From contig NC_007626.1 of NCBI RefSeq assembly GCF_000009985.1, forward strand, positions 3,589,943-3,653,942: a stretch of DNA of 64,000 nucleotides, written 5' to 3'. Shown piece after piece: positions 26,901 through 35,564 of the stretch. The translations under genes and the position numbers were made by a program. The notes under the pieces are model-generated. The model was not told the DNA's origin. It did not search any database and saw only the letters and a list, made by a program, of their open reading frames with translations. The stretch is from Paramagnetospirillum magneticum AMB-1 (GTDB taxonomy: Bacteria > Pseudomonadota > Alphaproteobacteria > Rhodospirillales > Magnetospirillaceae). How positions within the stretch are numbered: position 1 is the stretch's first letter; the number at the start of each line of letters is the position of its first letter.

Positions 26901-28486
26901 GGTCCGTGGCTATGCAATATCCGGCAACCTGAATCAATCAGCATTGCCGGTCCAAAATGGTCTGCAAGGGCATTCAGAAAAAGCCGCTCATTCGATCTGT
27001 CGGGATTTCTCGGCTCATGTCTTGGAACCTTTAGCTGTCCCCTTACCAGCTTTCCCATAGTGATAGGACGGCTCTGCCCCCGTGGACGGAAGATTCTGGC
27101 CCGCCGATCCACTGACGCAAACATGGCCTCCTGCTGGGTAACCGTTTCAGAGCGCCCAAGAAACAGCAGACCATCTTCGCGAAGCGAATAGCGCAGAATC
27201 GATAAAACCTTGGCTTGGAGATCAGAGTTGAAATAGATCATCACGTTGCGGCAGGTGACCAAATCCAGCCGCAGGAATGGCGGATCAACATTGACGTCCT
27301 GCCGTGCAAAGGTGACGCAGTCCCGAAGTTCCTTGGTCGGTTCAAATCCGTTGCCACAGGGAATAAAATACTTCGAAACATATTCTTGGGGCATTTCCGC
27401 CATGGCGGTCTGGTTATAGATACCCCGCCGAGCGACGCTCATTGCGTTGTTGTCGATGTCTGTCGCAAAAACCTGGAGACGGCTTCCAATGCCTCTCTCG
27501 GAAACTAATTCCGAAAACATGATTGCCAGCGAATAGGCTTCCTCGCCAGTGGCGCACCCGACCACCCAAACTCGGATTTCTTCACCAGGAAGTTTACGGC
27601 TCACAATCTCTCGGGCGTGCCTCTCCAAGGCGCGAAAGGCATCCTTGTCCCGAAAAAACTCTGTTACGGAAATCAACGTCTCTTTGGCCAGAGCATCGAG
27701 CTCGTCGGGATCGCTATCCGTCTTGCTCAAATATTCAGAGAGGGTTCCGGTATTGGTAGCAGCCATCCTTCGCTGTAAACGTCTCTGGACCGTGGACAGT
27801 TTGTAGCTGGAAAAGTCAATCTTAGTGCGCAGTCGAACGCGCTCAAACAGGTCTGATAGCTCAGCGGGCCGCTGTTCACCACTCTCAAGATTCGGCAGCA
27901 TGCCTGGGAAGCGCACCAAACGCTCTAACTCGCGCCCAATCTGGTCTGGTGATACAATACGATCAGCCACACAGGCATCGATAGCCGAACGCGGCATGCC
28001 ATCATATTTGGCGGTCTCGGGGATTTGGACAAAGGTAATCCCCCCCGCCGACTTGATTGCCCTCAACCCCCTCGTGCCATCTGATCCGGTGCCAGAAAGG
28101 ATTATTCCAATGGCGCGCTCCTCAAATTCGTCGGCCATGGACTGAAAAAGTATATTGATCGAGGGCTTTGGAGAGATTTCAGGAGACGCCTGGCTGAGGA
28201 CGAAACACTCGTCCTTGAAAACCAAATTTGTACCGGGCGGGATGATATATATGACGTCCGGTTGGGGGCGTTCGCCATCGGCGAGTTCACGAACCGGCAG
28301 TCGGGTTTCACGAGACAGAATGTCCGCCATCATGCTGCGATGCGTTGGCGACATGTGCTGGGCGATGACGTAAATGCAGCCAAGGTCCAGGGGCAGCCCC
28401 CCTACAAACTGGCTAAGGGCCTCCAATCCTCCGGCAGAGGCCCCAATTCCAATCACATGCGGCTTGCTGTCAACTTTTACATCCAT
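23954..28486 (-). CDS. CheB-CheR-PAS-GGDEF-EAL fusion protein
   Basis: 1510 residues. CheB methylesterase at about 8-190 with the triad S in GASAGG, H in AQHMSP and D in GTGSDGTRG. CheR methyltransferase at about 207-470 (VGCATGEEAYSLAIM; VTCRNVMIYF). A coiled coil of repeated ASNEELQ/EASNEEL units at about 640-695, three PAS domains at about 715-1065, GGDEF at about 1072-1240 with intact ARLGGDEF, and EAL at about 1250-1500 with EALLRW, DDFGTGYSSL, VAEGVESEEQ. CheB-CheR-PAS proteins often carry a kinase; here the output is cyclic-di-GMP turnover. First gene of the phytochrome operon, 3 bp before the phytochrome. Confidence 0.93.
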   Translation of the reverse strand: MDVKVDSKPHVIGIGASAGGLEALSQFVGGLPLDLGCIYVIAQHMSPTHRSMMADILSRETRLPVRELADGERPQPDVIYIIPPGTNLVFKDECFVLSQASPEISPKPSINILFQSMADEFEERAIGIILSGTGSDGTRGLRAIKSAGGITFVQIPETAKYDGMPRSAIDACVADRIVSPDQIGRELERLVRFPGMLPNLESGEQRPAELSDLFERVRLRTKIDFSSYKLSTVQRRLQRRMAATNTGTLSEYLSKTDSDPDELDALAKETLISVTEFFRDKDAFRALERHAREIVSRKLPGEEIRVWVVGCATGEEAYSLAIMFSELVSERGIGSRLQVFATDIDNNAMSVARRGIYNQTAMAEMPQEYVSKYFIPCGNGFEPTKELRDCVTFARQDVNVDPPFLRLDLVTCRNVMIYFNSDLQAKVLSILRYSLREDGLLFLGRSETVTQQEAMFASVDRRARIFRPRGQSRPITMGKLVRGQLKVPRHEPRNPDRSNERLFLNALADHFGPAMLIDSGCRILHSHGPVSRFIHFPTGTPEMNLAQLIVPEFSNEILTTMHRARRRQASSYSRKRRISSLDKQVWRLAVHPVGELAEADTFLVVFERSAQADAANAVKETEPQDGAEVFPDDELASTREHLQTLMEEMAASNEEMQALNEEVQASNEELQASNEELEASNEELQATNEELVSVNEESLIKSAELAAINSDFEGVYNTIDFPIMVFDPELFLKRANGAAVRTYDLPLSASGMHIGRLKLPAFLDNIDKSLTAALTEQRKESFQITFGKRTFQVFVTPSMSMTGTPQSVVLVVVDHTDLVEAQEQIRESQERLLSIMNHSTSAVSLKDAAGRYEFINMRFEELFGLSAEEVIGKTDQQLFSRDIAQLLRSRDLEVMGQLSAIQHLEEMVFPTSKVWLDSVRFPIFDSNGVVRAVCSQSTDVTMKHHAEEQLRLAAKVFDRAGEAITITDSSGNIITVNDSFCRITGYSHQEVIGKNPRFLQSGKHGKDFYDAMWRSLIEQGCWQGEIFNRRKNGEIYPEWLTVNSVRDENGSVVNYVAIFSDISAIKSSQRRIEFLATHDELTGIPNRSLLMDRLKHAVAQAKRQKTKLAVLFIDLDNFKVINDSLGHDVGDQLLKQATERLKHCVRDSDTLARLGGDEFVAVLTDVSLEKVNSVAARIVDFLGASFSINDKSLFVSASIGISVFPDDGQDSLTLLKHADTAMYRAKERGRNQYQFFADEMKVIALQRLTLETGLRLALETKSFRMCYQPQVDIHTGEVVGAEALLRWRDPTLGEVSPAHFIPIAESCGLIGAIGETVFTMVLEQIAYWREKGLTVPRIAINVSAHQLRDAGFAAKVGSWLDSSGISSELIGIELTESALMERIDMVKEMLTSFDGMGMKVSIDDFGTGYSSLSYLKKLPIHELKIDRSFVDGIALERDDRSIAKAIIDMSRALGMRVVAEGVESEEQLGVLKEEGCDMVQGYLFHRPLSPEAFAKVIETGGKSSRKPLKR

Positions 28487-28938
28487 GCAACTCAGCCTCT
28501 TACCGCAACAAATTCGCGTTTGATTTAAGATTCACCCCATAACCGAGCAAAACAATTTATGTAGCATCTTCTAATTTTTTAAACTTACAGACAACAAAGC
28601 ACAAATATCCGACAAAATAACTTATATTTACCGACCTCTACCATCGCATATGTACATGAAAATATATATTCCATCAAGATTCTGCGATGCTCAAAATTGG
28701 GGAGTGTCATAGAAAGTGCCTTTTGTCAGGAGCCGGACACCCGGCAAACAGCGGCCCCAGACGCTTCTCATCGCGGGCTTCCGTCTGACGACGGCGGGGC
28801 ACACGGTGAGGTCATACCGGAAACTAAGTTGAGTTACCCAGGCACTGCGCTTGACCTCTGTACATCCCGACCCGAGAATACCAATCAAAATTGGGACGCC
28901 CATTTCCCGCATGACCGCCCCATCAGAATGCCGACGAT
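28487..28938. other. Non-coding stretch with the phytochrome-operon promoter
   Basis: About 450 bp. The part next to the operon (28500-28690) is strongly AT-rich and should hold the promoter; no named operator is recognised. The rest (28690-28938) is GC-richer, with an unsupported open frame on the minus strand (28691-28912) that has no protein-like features and could be a relic. No RNA gene seen. Confidence 0.5.
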
Positions 28939-30180
28939 TTATCGGTTGGCGATTATTGCCGCTTTGGCCGCCTCCTCGCGGGCGCGACGAAGATTTGACT
29001 CAAGCAGCTTGACCTCGGCAACCCCATCCTGATTGAGAAACCGCATCAAATAAGGAACCCGATCCTCTCGATCCGCATGGTTCCGGCCCTTGTTGTGGGT
29101 GAACTTTTCAAGGAATGCGACGTCGATATTCGGGAAAGCAAAATAGGCAAGCATGACAAGAAACTCACCGGCTCGATCTGACAAGCGGTCAAACACCTCA
29201 AGCAGAGAGTCACGCAGGGCTCCCTCACGCGCCTTGTCTTGGTAGGAGCGCCGGTCCATCTCCTGCTCGTAAATTTGCCTCACCTTGACCCAGCTTCGCT
29301 CTAGAACCAGGGTGTCATATTCAAAAAGGAGAGAGCGAAATAGATCGAGTTCGCGGTTGCGCACGGTCGGCAAATCATAGAGGTCAGATTCCAGCAATGG
29401 CCGAAGTGACTGTAGCTCTTTGGAAGCGACTAGGACTTCCTTGGTTTCATTGCCTACCTTCTTGGTAACTTTCCGCTGGTATAGGGCTTCCCAGGCTCCA
29501 TTCCAGCTCTGCCGTATGCGCTCAGCACTATTGGGATCGTTTTCGATAAAAGACCAAAGATCGACTGCTGTTGATGTTGCTGGATTCCATTTCCACGATG
29601 ATCCGACAATGCTGACTGTGCGGCTTTTCATCATTGCGGGAACAATGTGTGCACGGACCACTGCCTCAAACTTCTCTGAAAAGTCCGGGGAGAGAGCAAA
29701 AGATGGCTTCAAAGTGCGTACGCACTCTGGGTTGCGGCGATGAAAGAAAGACAAAATTGATCGAGGACGCCAGCACATCGCGTCGGCAAAAATGTCCTCG
29801 AAGGAGGTGTGAGGCGGATAACTCGGTGCCTCAACCTCAATAATGGCTGTGGCCTCGACGACGCCCTCTAGGGTTGACGACCGAGCAAGCAGCATTTTGT
29901 GTTTCTCGGCGACAGCACGAAGTGTTTCCATGCTGAATTGGCGCAAAATAAGAAGCTTTTCTGGTGTGGTCGCGTTGTTTCCGCTTGCGTGATGCGTGAA
30001 GAACAGGCGGATCATCTCGTGCAAAGGCGCTTTGTGTTCGCAGCGAGGCAACCATGACTCGACCACGCGATCCAAAGCAGCGCGCAACTCGGCAGCATCT
30101 CTAGCAGCTTCGAGTTCCTCAACATGTGATGAAAACGGCGATGGGCAATTTTCTCTGCGCCCGGCACGATCAACCGGCAT
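28939..30180 (-). CDS. Hypothetical protein, 413 residues
   Basis: Not recognised. A soluble, largely helical protein: HVEELEAARDAAELRAALDRVVESW at the N-terminus, a middle section with SFFHRRNPECVRTLKPSF and VGSSWKWNPATSTAVDLWSF, and a charged helical C-terminus (LLESNLRRAREEAAKAAIIA). There is no signal peptide, membrane segment or catalytic motif I can name. Codon use matches its neighbours and the frame is uninterrupted, so it is probably a real gene. It may share a transcription unit with the degenerate receiver gene upstream, 170 bp away. Confidence 0.6.
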   Translation of the reverse strand: MPVDRAGRRENCPSPFSSHVEELEAARDAAELRAALDRVVESWLPRCEHKAPLHEMIRLFFTHHASGNNATTPEKLLILRQFSMETLRAVAEKHKMLLARSSTLEGVVEATAIIEVEAPSYPPHTSFEDIFADAMCWRPRSILSFFHRRNPECVRTLKPSFALSPDFSEKFEAVVRAHIVPAMMKSRTVSIVGSSWKWNPATSTAVDLWSFIENDPNSAERIRQSWNGAWEALYQRKVTKKVGNETKEVLVASKELQSLRPLLESDLYDLPTVRNRELDLFRSLLFEYDTLVLERSWVKVRQIYEQEMDRRSYQDKAREGALRDSLLEVFDRLSDRAGEFLVMLAYFAFPNIDVAFLEKFTHNKGRNHADREDRVPYLMRFLNQDGVAEVKLLESNLRRAREEAAKAAIIANR

Positions 30181-30350
30181 TTTTTCCTCTTGTCTCAGCC
30201 TGCGTCCCCCTTGGCCAGGCGATTACAGCCGTGCTTCACTAACATTTGATCTGGAGCCGCCCGTGGGGGCCGGTCACCGGACAGATCGCCATCGACAGGG
30301 CAAATTCAGACAAATTTTTATCACTGGGCTTGGATTTCTGGCCGACGGTA

Positions 30351-31592
30351 TCAACCATTCTCTTTCAGAGACCGCATAACGTCTGCCTGACTCGCGGCAA
30401 CCTGCAACTCATCATCCATGAACCGGCTATTGCCCAGGGGTTTGGTAGCGCAGCCCCTTTTACCTTGTGTCAATTCAACCAGAATGAAATTTCCCTCGGC
30501 CTCTTGGATCCGATGAACATCCCTCCAAGCCCTGCTAAGAGATTGTTTCATTCCATCCCCCAATTTTCGCGCCCCGCCCATGACCATAACGATTTCCTCA
30601 ACCGCGCCAAGCCTTTCGGAAAGCGTCTCCGAACATCCAAGCGGAAACTCATTTCCCATTATGATGCGGTCAATATCGGAACTAACAATTTCAAGTCTAT
30701 GCTGGGCAATGTCCGCCAAAACCTTTAGAAACGTGCCTTTGATGGCATCGAGTTTCTCAAGCAGGATATTCCCTTTCTGACCGTCTTGGGGATAGCTCAG
30801 ATCGGCCAGCGAAAGCAAATTGACCAGCCTGTGAGCAGCTTCATGCAACCCTTCGCGCAACCGCTGCCGCGTCGAGGTATTGTCAGTCGATTGCATGTCC
30901 TGCCTCAGACGCTCGATGCTTGTCGCGATCTTGTTCACGCCATTAAGGATAGTGGCCTCCCGTGCAGACAGGGATGGGATCTCCTCAGCCCTTGGAAGGA
31001 CTGGTCTCTGCCCATTATCCCTCATGGCCGGAGCAGACTGCACCCCTCTTGGCATCGACGAACCGGAAGGTGGATTCGGTGGTTTTGAATGTTGGCTATC
31101 TGTCGCCCGCCGACGCGGGCCGCTATATTTAGCGTTGCGGTTCTTCCCGCGCCGACAAGGGCCTCGATAATTATGGTGAGCAATAAACTCCCTACTGTCG
31201 GTCATGGCGCGAGTAAGGTTCTTCAACAGGCTCCGCGTACCGATAGGCAGCGTCATGACGCTGTTCGCCCCGGAATTGAGGATCATCGACAAATGGGCTG
31301 GGTCCATGTTTCCGGTTAGGTAGATTATCGGCACCGCCGCCGCTGGCCCGCGACAATCCCTTCGAATGCGTTTGACCACCTCCACCGAACCAGCAAACTC
31401 GGCTTCGGCGCAGATGACTGCGTCGTAGGCCGACTGGGAAAGCTCATAGATGGCGGCTTCTATGTCGTCGGCCTTCGCCACGTTGGGGAGGCCGATCTGA
31501 TGCAGGGCGGTAACGATGAGTTGGCGAAGATTGCCAGCCTCGGCAATGACCAAACAGGATTTTCCAAAGAACGATAGGTTCAGCGTCATCAC
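30351..31592 (-). CDS. Degenerate receiver-domain protein with helical C-terminus
   Basis: 413 residues. Residues 10-130 have receiver-domain architecture (CLVIAEAGNLRQLIVTALHQIG at the N-terminus, PIIYLTGNMD around the switch threonine), but the phospho-acceptor position in YDAVICAEAEF is alanine, the acidic pair is replaced by AEAG, and the conserved lysine site reads TLPIG. Phosphorylation is therefore unlikely. A basic linker (YSGPRRRATD) follows, then a helical region of about 200 residues of unknown fold. It could act as a phosphorylation-independent adaptor. The stop of a 75-residue gene lies 5 bp upstream. Confidence 0.65.
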   Translation of the reverse strand: MMTLNLSFFGKSCLVIAEAGNLRQLIVTALHQIGLPNVAKADDIEAAIYELSQSAYDAVICAEAEFAGSVEVVKRIRRDCRGPAAAVPIIYLTGNMDPAHLSMILNSGANSVMTLPIGTRSLLKNLTRAMTDSREFIAHHNYRGPCRRGKNRNAKYSGPRRRATDSQHSKPPNPPSGSSMPRGVQSAPAMRDNGQRPVLPRAEEIPSLSAREATILNGVNKIATSIERLRQDMQSTDNTSTRQRLREGLHEAAHRLVNLLSLADLSYPQDGQKGNILLEKLDAIKGTFLKVLADIAQHRLEIVSSDIDRIIMGNEFPLGCSETLSERLGAVEEIVMVMGGARKLGDGMKQSLSRAWRDVHRIQEAEGNFILVELTQGKRGCATKPLGNSRFMDDELQVAASQADVMRSLKENG

Positions 31593-31597
31593 TGCCT

Positions 31598-31825
31598 TCA
31601 GGCTCGTGTCTTCTCAAGCCGCCAATGCGGACCGGGATCACCGCCAGCATGACGTCCCAGGTCATCGAAAGACCTAGGAAGGTCGGTAAGCGCAGCCCAC
31701 GCAGCCTCTGCCTCGGCCACACTTGCGTCTGCATTGTCTGAGATGCCACGCACTAGCTCCAGAACAGCAACATCAGCATCATTTGCGGGCTGGCAGGTGT
31801 TTCTCCGAGCATTCATGTCAGGCAT
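31598..31825 (-). CDS. Small hypothetical protein
   Basis: 75 residues, not recognised. Helical and rich in Ala/Asp (NDADVAVLELVRGISDNADASVAEAEAAWAALTDLP). It ends 5 bp before the degenerate receiver gene, as expected for a co-transcribed pair. The upstream purine run CCGGAAA is a weak ribosome site. The frame could be spurious, but composition and spacing favour a real small gene. Confidence 0.4.
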   Translation of the reverse strand: MPDMNARRNTCQPANDADVAVLELVRGISDNADASVAEAEAAWAALTDLPRSFDDLGRHAGGDPGPHWRLEKTRA

Positions 31826-32292
31826 GTCGTGTTTCCGGCGACGGTGGATCGAGAAGCCTTTAGAAAGTGGCAGGTTCTGCGTAAATTAGAACAAGAGCCA
31901 CGCCTTGCTGTGACTGCAACGGCGTTGAAAAACTGTGGTTATGCAGCCGATATATGCGGACCCCCATAGTGACTAGGCCGCCTGACCCAAAAGCAATCGT
32001 GTTGGCCGAGCGATATGGCTGTCGAGACCCTCGCTCGGCCTAGCTACAGCCCCTTGATTGGCGACAACAAGTTGCGGCTAAGTCAAATTTAGCACGTCCT
32101 TGATCACAAGTGTCGAGTCCAGCTTCGTGATAATTTGTTCCATCACGTGACGGGAATTTAGCGAAGGGTTCGGAACGCGTCGGCGGCTTGGCCCATTGGT
32201 CTCGTGGCAAGCAGTCTGGGGCACCCTTTGCCCTCGAACGCTCTCCTTGCCACTCCATTGATCGTAATACCTAGCTCGCGTAGGCTGTTCGG
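31826..32292. other. Non-coding stretch with one hairpin
   Basis: About 470 bp between divergent genes. It contains a 10-bp perfect inverted repeat, GGCCGAGCGA at 32004-32013 and TCGCTCGGCC at 32031-32040, with a 17-base loop and no T run. This is an unlikely terminator and may be a protein site or relic. The short frame 32040-32258 is unsupported. Confidence 0.5.
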
Positions 32293-33498
32293 ATGATCAA
32301 TATCCAGCAGCACCTTTCCTCAATAATCCGCGACACCGGCTTCACCCGTGTCAGGCAATTAGTCATTTCATCTGACCATCCTCCTTACCTGACGCGGCAT
32401 CGCGCCGAAACCATTGCCTCACGTATACGAATAGTCGCCAGTGCCTTCTCTCTTCTGACCCTGGCATGGATCGCCCTCGACCGCTTGGTGCTGCCTTGGC
32501 CAAGCTGGGGCTGGCTGGCCGGGTTGAGGTTGTTTGCGTCGCTCGTTTTCATCGTACTTGCCGTCGCATCCCATCGCGGGGTGACGCTGAAGCGGGCCTT
32601 GTTTTTGCTGGCAGTACTTCTGGCGTTGCCGTTGGCCCTTTTTCTGGCCGCTCAGTTCTCGCTGTCGGGACTGCCACTTGATAATGCTGCCGCAATCGAT
32701 GCGCGCCTCTATGCTGCCCTACCGATCATCATCGTCGCCGGTCTGGGGGTTATGCCACTGACTGTGGCCGAAGGACTGGCATACGCACTGCCTGTTATCG
32801 TGGCGGCGACGCTCGGCCCGATTCTGGCCAATGGGATCGACTGGGTTGGTCAGCTGTCCACCATGTGGGTGTTGGGTATGATCTTGGGGGTCTATCTTCT
32901 GGAGAGCATGATCCAGCTCCACTACATGATCAGACTACTCCAGCGCGCCAGCCACGACCCGCTCACCAATGTCTTCACCCGCCACAGCGGCAACGAAATC
33001 ATCGACACACAATTCCGACTGTCATGCCAGCGGGATGCTCCTTTCGCCGTGGCCTTCCTCGATCTTGATAACTTCAAGAGCGTAAACGATGCCCATGGTC
33101 ATGAGGCTGGGGACTGGGTGCTCAAGAACGCAGTCACCAACCTTACCCGGCTGCTGCGCAGTTCGGACACCATCATCCGTTGGGGTGGCGAGGAGTTCGT
33201 GGTGGTCCTCGGCAGCGCCTCCGCTGAAGGCCAGCGGATCGCCATCCAACGCATCGTGAACGAGTGGCTGGGCACTCGCCCCGACGGCCAACCAGTGACT
33301 GCGAGCATCGGTGTCGCCGAACGCATCGCCGATAATGCCCAAGACTGGCCAGCACTGATTGAACTGGCCGACGCCCGCATGTATCAGGCCAAGATGTCGG
33401 GCAAGGCTCAAGGCATCATGAGCGCGGACGAGGTGATCGTTCCTAACATAACGCCACACGCCGCCCCGCAGTCTTCGGCAGACCGTTTAAACGTCTGA
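32293..33498 (+). CDS. Membrane diguanylate cyclase (GGDEF)
   Basis: 401 residues. About six hydrophobic segments between residues 35 and 205 (LTLAWIALDRLVLPW, LFASLVFIVLAVAS, ALFLLAVLLALPLALFLAA, IIIVAGLGVMPLTVA, MWVLGMILGVYLL) form a membrane sensor of unknown ligand. The C-terminal GGDEF domain begins HDPLTNVFTRHSGNEI, with DLDNFKSVNDAHGHEAGD and the active loop RWGGEEF, so synthesis of cyclic-di-GMP is expected. RxxD-type product inhibition is not evident. It is the only plus-strand gene between 3800 and 44200 apart from transposase genes. Confidence 0.9.
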   Translation: MINIQQHLSSIIRDTGFTRVRQLVISSDHPPYLTRHRAETIASRIRIVASAFSLLTLAWIALDRLVLPWPSWGWLAGLRLFASLVFIVLAVASHRGVTLKRALFLLAVLLALPLALFLAAQFSLSGLPLDNAAAIDARLYAALPIIIVAGLGVMPLTVAEGLAYALPVIVAATLGPILANGIDWVGQLSTMWVLGMILGVYLLESMIQLHYMIRLLQRASHDPLTNVFTRHSGNEIIDTQFRLSCQRDAPFAVAFLDLDNFKSVNDAHGHEAGDWVLKNAVTNLTRLLRSSDTIIRWGGEEFVVVLGSASAEGQRIAIQRIVNEWLGTRPDGQPVTASIGVAERIADNAQDWPALIELADARMYQAKMSGKAQGIMSADEVIVPNITPHAAPQSSADRLNV

Positions 33499-33598
33499 GA
33501 TAGGTCAGCCTGAGCTGTAGCCGACCGCTCTACCCAGACACCCGTCGTTCACGGCGAAGAGCCCCCATGTGCTACAACCGGTCGTCCTTGGGAAGCGA

Positions 33599-34992
33599 TC
33601 AGGATTGGTCCGCACCATCCTTGAGCGTGAAGAAGAACGTCGTGCCTTCGCCCAGCTCAGACTCTAGCCAAATCTCGCCGCCGAAACGGTGGACAATTCG
33701 CCGACAAAGTGTCAGGCCGATGCCAGTGCCATCCTTGTAGGACATAGGGTCAAGACGCTGAAATATATCTCGAAGATCTTGCCGTGATATTGCGACTCAA
33801 TACCAATGCCGTTATCGGATACAGCAAAGCGCCAGTCGTTGCTGGGCATACGTTCCGCACTCACCGAAAGCACCGGCCTGCGGTCTGGCGCACTATACTT
33901 GATGGCGTTACTGAGTAGGTTCTGAAACAAACTGACGAGATGGGTCTGATCGGCGATAACCGTCGGCAAATCACCGACTGTAACCTCTGCTCCGGATGAA
34001 TGCAGGTCCAGTTCAAGATTTTTCAAAGCCCGTGCTATGGCATCCCCAGCAGGTATCGGTCTTAAAAGCTCCAACTGTTGCGATGTTCGGGAAAATGCCA
34101 AAAGATCGTGAATCAAATTGGTCATGTGCTTCCCGCCTTCAGCGATAAAGCGAAGGAAATCGTCAGCATCTGAGTCAATTTTCCCTCTATATCGATGCTC
34201 AAGCAGCTGGGCGTATCGAACCATATTACTTAGTGGAGTCTGTAGATCGTGTGATGCAACATAGGCAAATTGCTCAAGGTCAGCGTTTGACTGCTCCAAT
34301 ATCATATTTTTATCATTTAGCGCATTTTGGGCCTGATTTTTTTCGTCGATCAAACGTTCGTTAACCATCAAGATAAACGAAATGATCCAGCCGATGACAA
34401 AGATGATCTGCTCGAACACTACAGATGCGTTGATCGCTGTCAGCGAATAGATGTCCTTAACCCTGTCGCTGGGATTAGACAGAGCCGCGCTGACAAGGAA
34501 TGAAATCGACAGGAAGAGCAAGAATGCTGACGCAGCCAGATACGAAGTCATCCTGGTCTTACGAAATTCTGAGATGGTCACAGTGAAGGCCCATAGGGAT
34601 GTCACAGAGTAGACCAGTAGATAGCATAAGAGTCGCATCTTAAAATTGTCATCAATAAAAAAATAATAAGCGTATTCAGAGCCGTAAATGGCCAAGCCAC
34701 CCAGTAGCAAGCGCCAGTCAGCCCTTCTTCCTGTGAACTGTAAAAGACCAAAAAGAACCAGCGCATATCCACAAAATATGGCCACATTCCCTGCGACAAA
34801 TGAAAGCCATCCGGGCAGTACAGCTCGCAATGCTATAGCCCCGAAGCCGAAAGCGAAAAATGAATTAGACAGGGCAACAGCCAGGACGCCGTTGATGGCC
34901 CTGTTGTTGATGAATAGGAACCACGCAAAGGCGCTCGCCAAAACTGACGCTCCGCCAAGGACGAAGAACAAGGTGGATATGTCGAGTTTCAC
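33599..34992 (-). pseudogene. Membrane histidine kinase with a 2-base frameshift near its C-terminus
   Basis: Residues 1-215 contain about seven membrane segments (FVLGGASVLASAFAWFLF to FVIGWIISFILMV). HisKA follows with H in AYVASHDLQTPLSNMVRYAQ, then HATPase with NLLSNAIKYSA and VSDNGIGIE. The open frame ends after HGKIFE in an unrelated tail at 33712. Reading two bases on from about 33760 continues as QRLDPMSYKDGTGIGLTLCR to a TGA at 33599-33601, the normal end of such kinases (GTGIGL, FGGEIW, FFFTL). The extra bases lie in ATATAT, so slippage or a sequencing error is likely. Confidence 0.85.
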
Positions 34993-35564
34993 CCGTCACC
35001 CCCCCGCATACAGAAACGAGAGTCAGGAAAATTGATTTCGTCATGAGACGACCTATTGGGGGACACGCGACAAATCACGCAGCCCCTACCGGACCCAGAC
35101 CGCCACCACACCAGCGATAGCGGCAGCCACTGCCAGCCATGCAAACCAAGGCTTGGGGCGGCGACGGACTGGCGGCGGCGCAGATAGTCCAAAGTACCCC
35201 ATAACGCCCCCACATCCAAAGCAGATGACCGACCGGGTGGCTGTCGAAGGCGACCCAGTTGGCCTTGTGAGGGACAGAACTGTCGAATCTCCTCCCTATG
35301 GAAATAGGGCTATTTCTTTTAGCCCGGTTAATAGACCAATACGGACGAACAAACAGTTGATGAGCGGGGCAAGCCTTGAGCATCCGGCACAGAGCCCCCC
35401 TGTCCACGTCCTGGATATTCGCCGTCCCTCAGCTTCGCTTACCCTGGGTCGCTCTTATAGCACTGGCCCGCTTAATGTGGCTGGCTCTTCAGGAAATGTT
35501 CAAAAGGACTAGAAACATAGACCAGAATGCTCGAGCCTACGACTCTAGCTCTCCCTCCCCTTGA
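34993..35564. other. Non-coding stretch
   Basis: About 570 bp between the frameshifted kinase and the LTXXQ gene. Overlapping short frames on both strands (35075-35407 minus, 35153-35512 plus) have no recognisable features. It holds one copy of a 59-bp repeat described separately. No RNA gene or terminator is clear. Confidence 0.5.
35312..35370. repeat. 59-bp diverged direct repeat, copy 1
   Basis: It starts ATTTCTTTTAGCCC and contains ATACGGACGAACAA, identical in both copies. The second copy is at 36600-36658 with about nine mismatches over 59 bases and no gaps. On the minus strand both read open (APLINCLFVRIGLLTGLKEI here), so they may be relics of one gene or of a small mobile element. 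Confidence 0.55.

Noticed and set aside
28691..28912. Minus-strand open frame of 73 codons upstream of the phytochrome operon
   Set aside because: No ribosome site, odd composition and no recognisable fold; could be a relic but cannot be supported.
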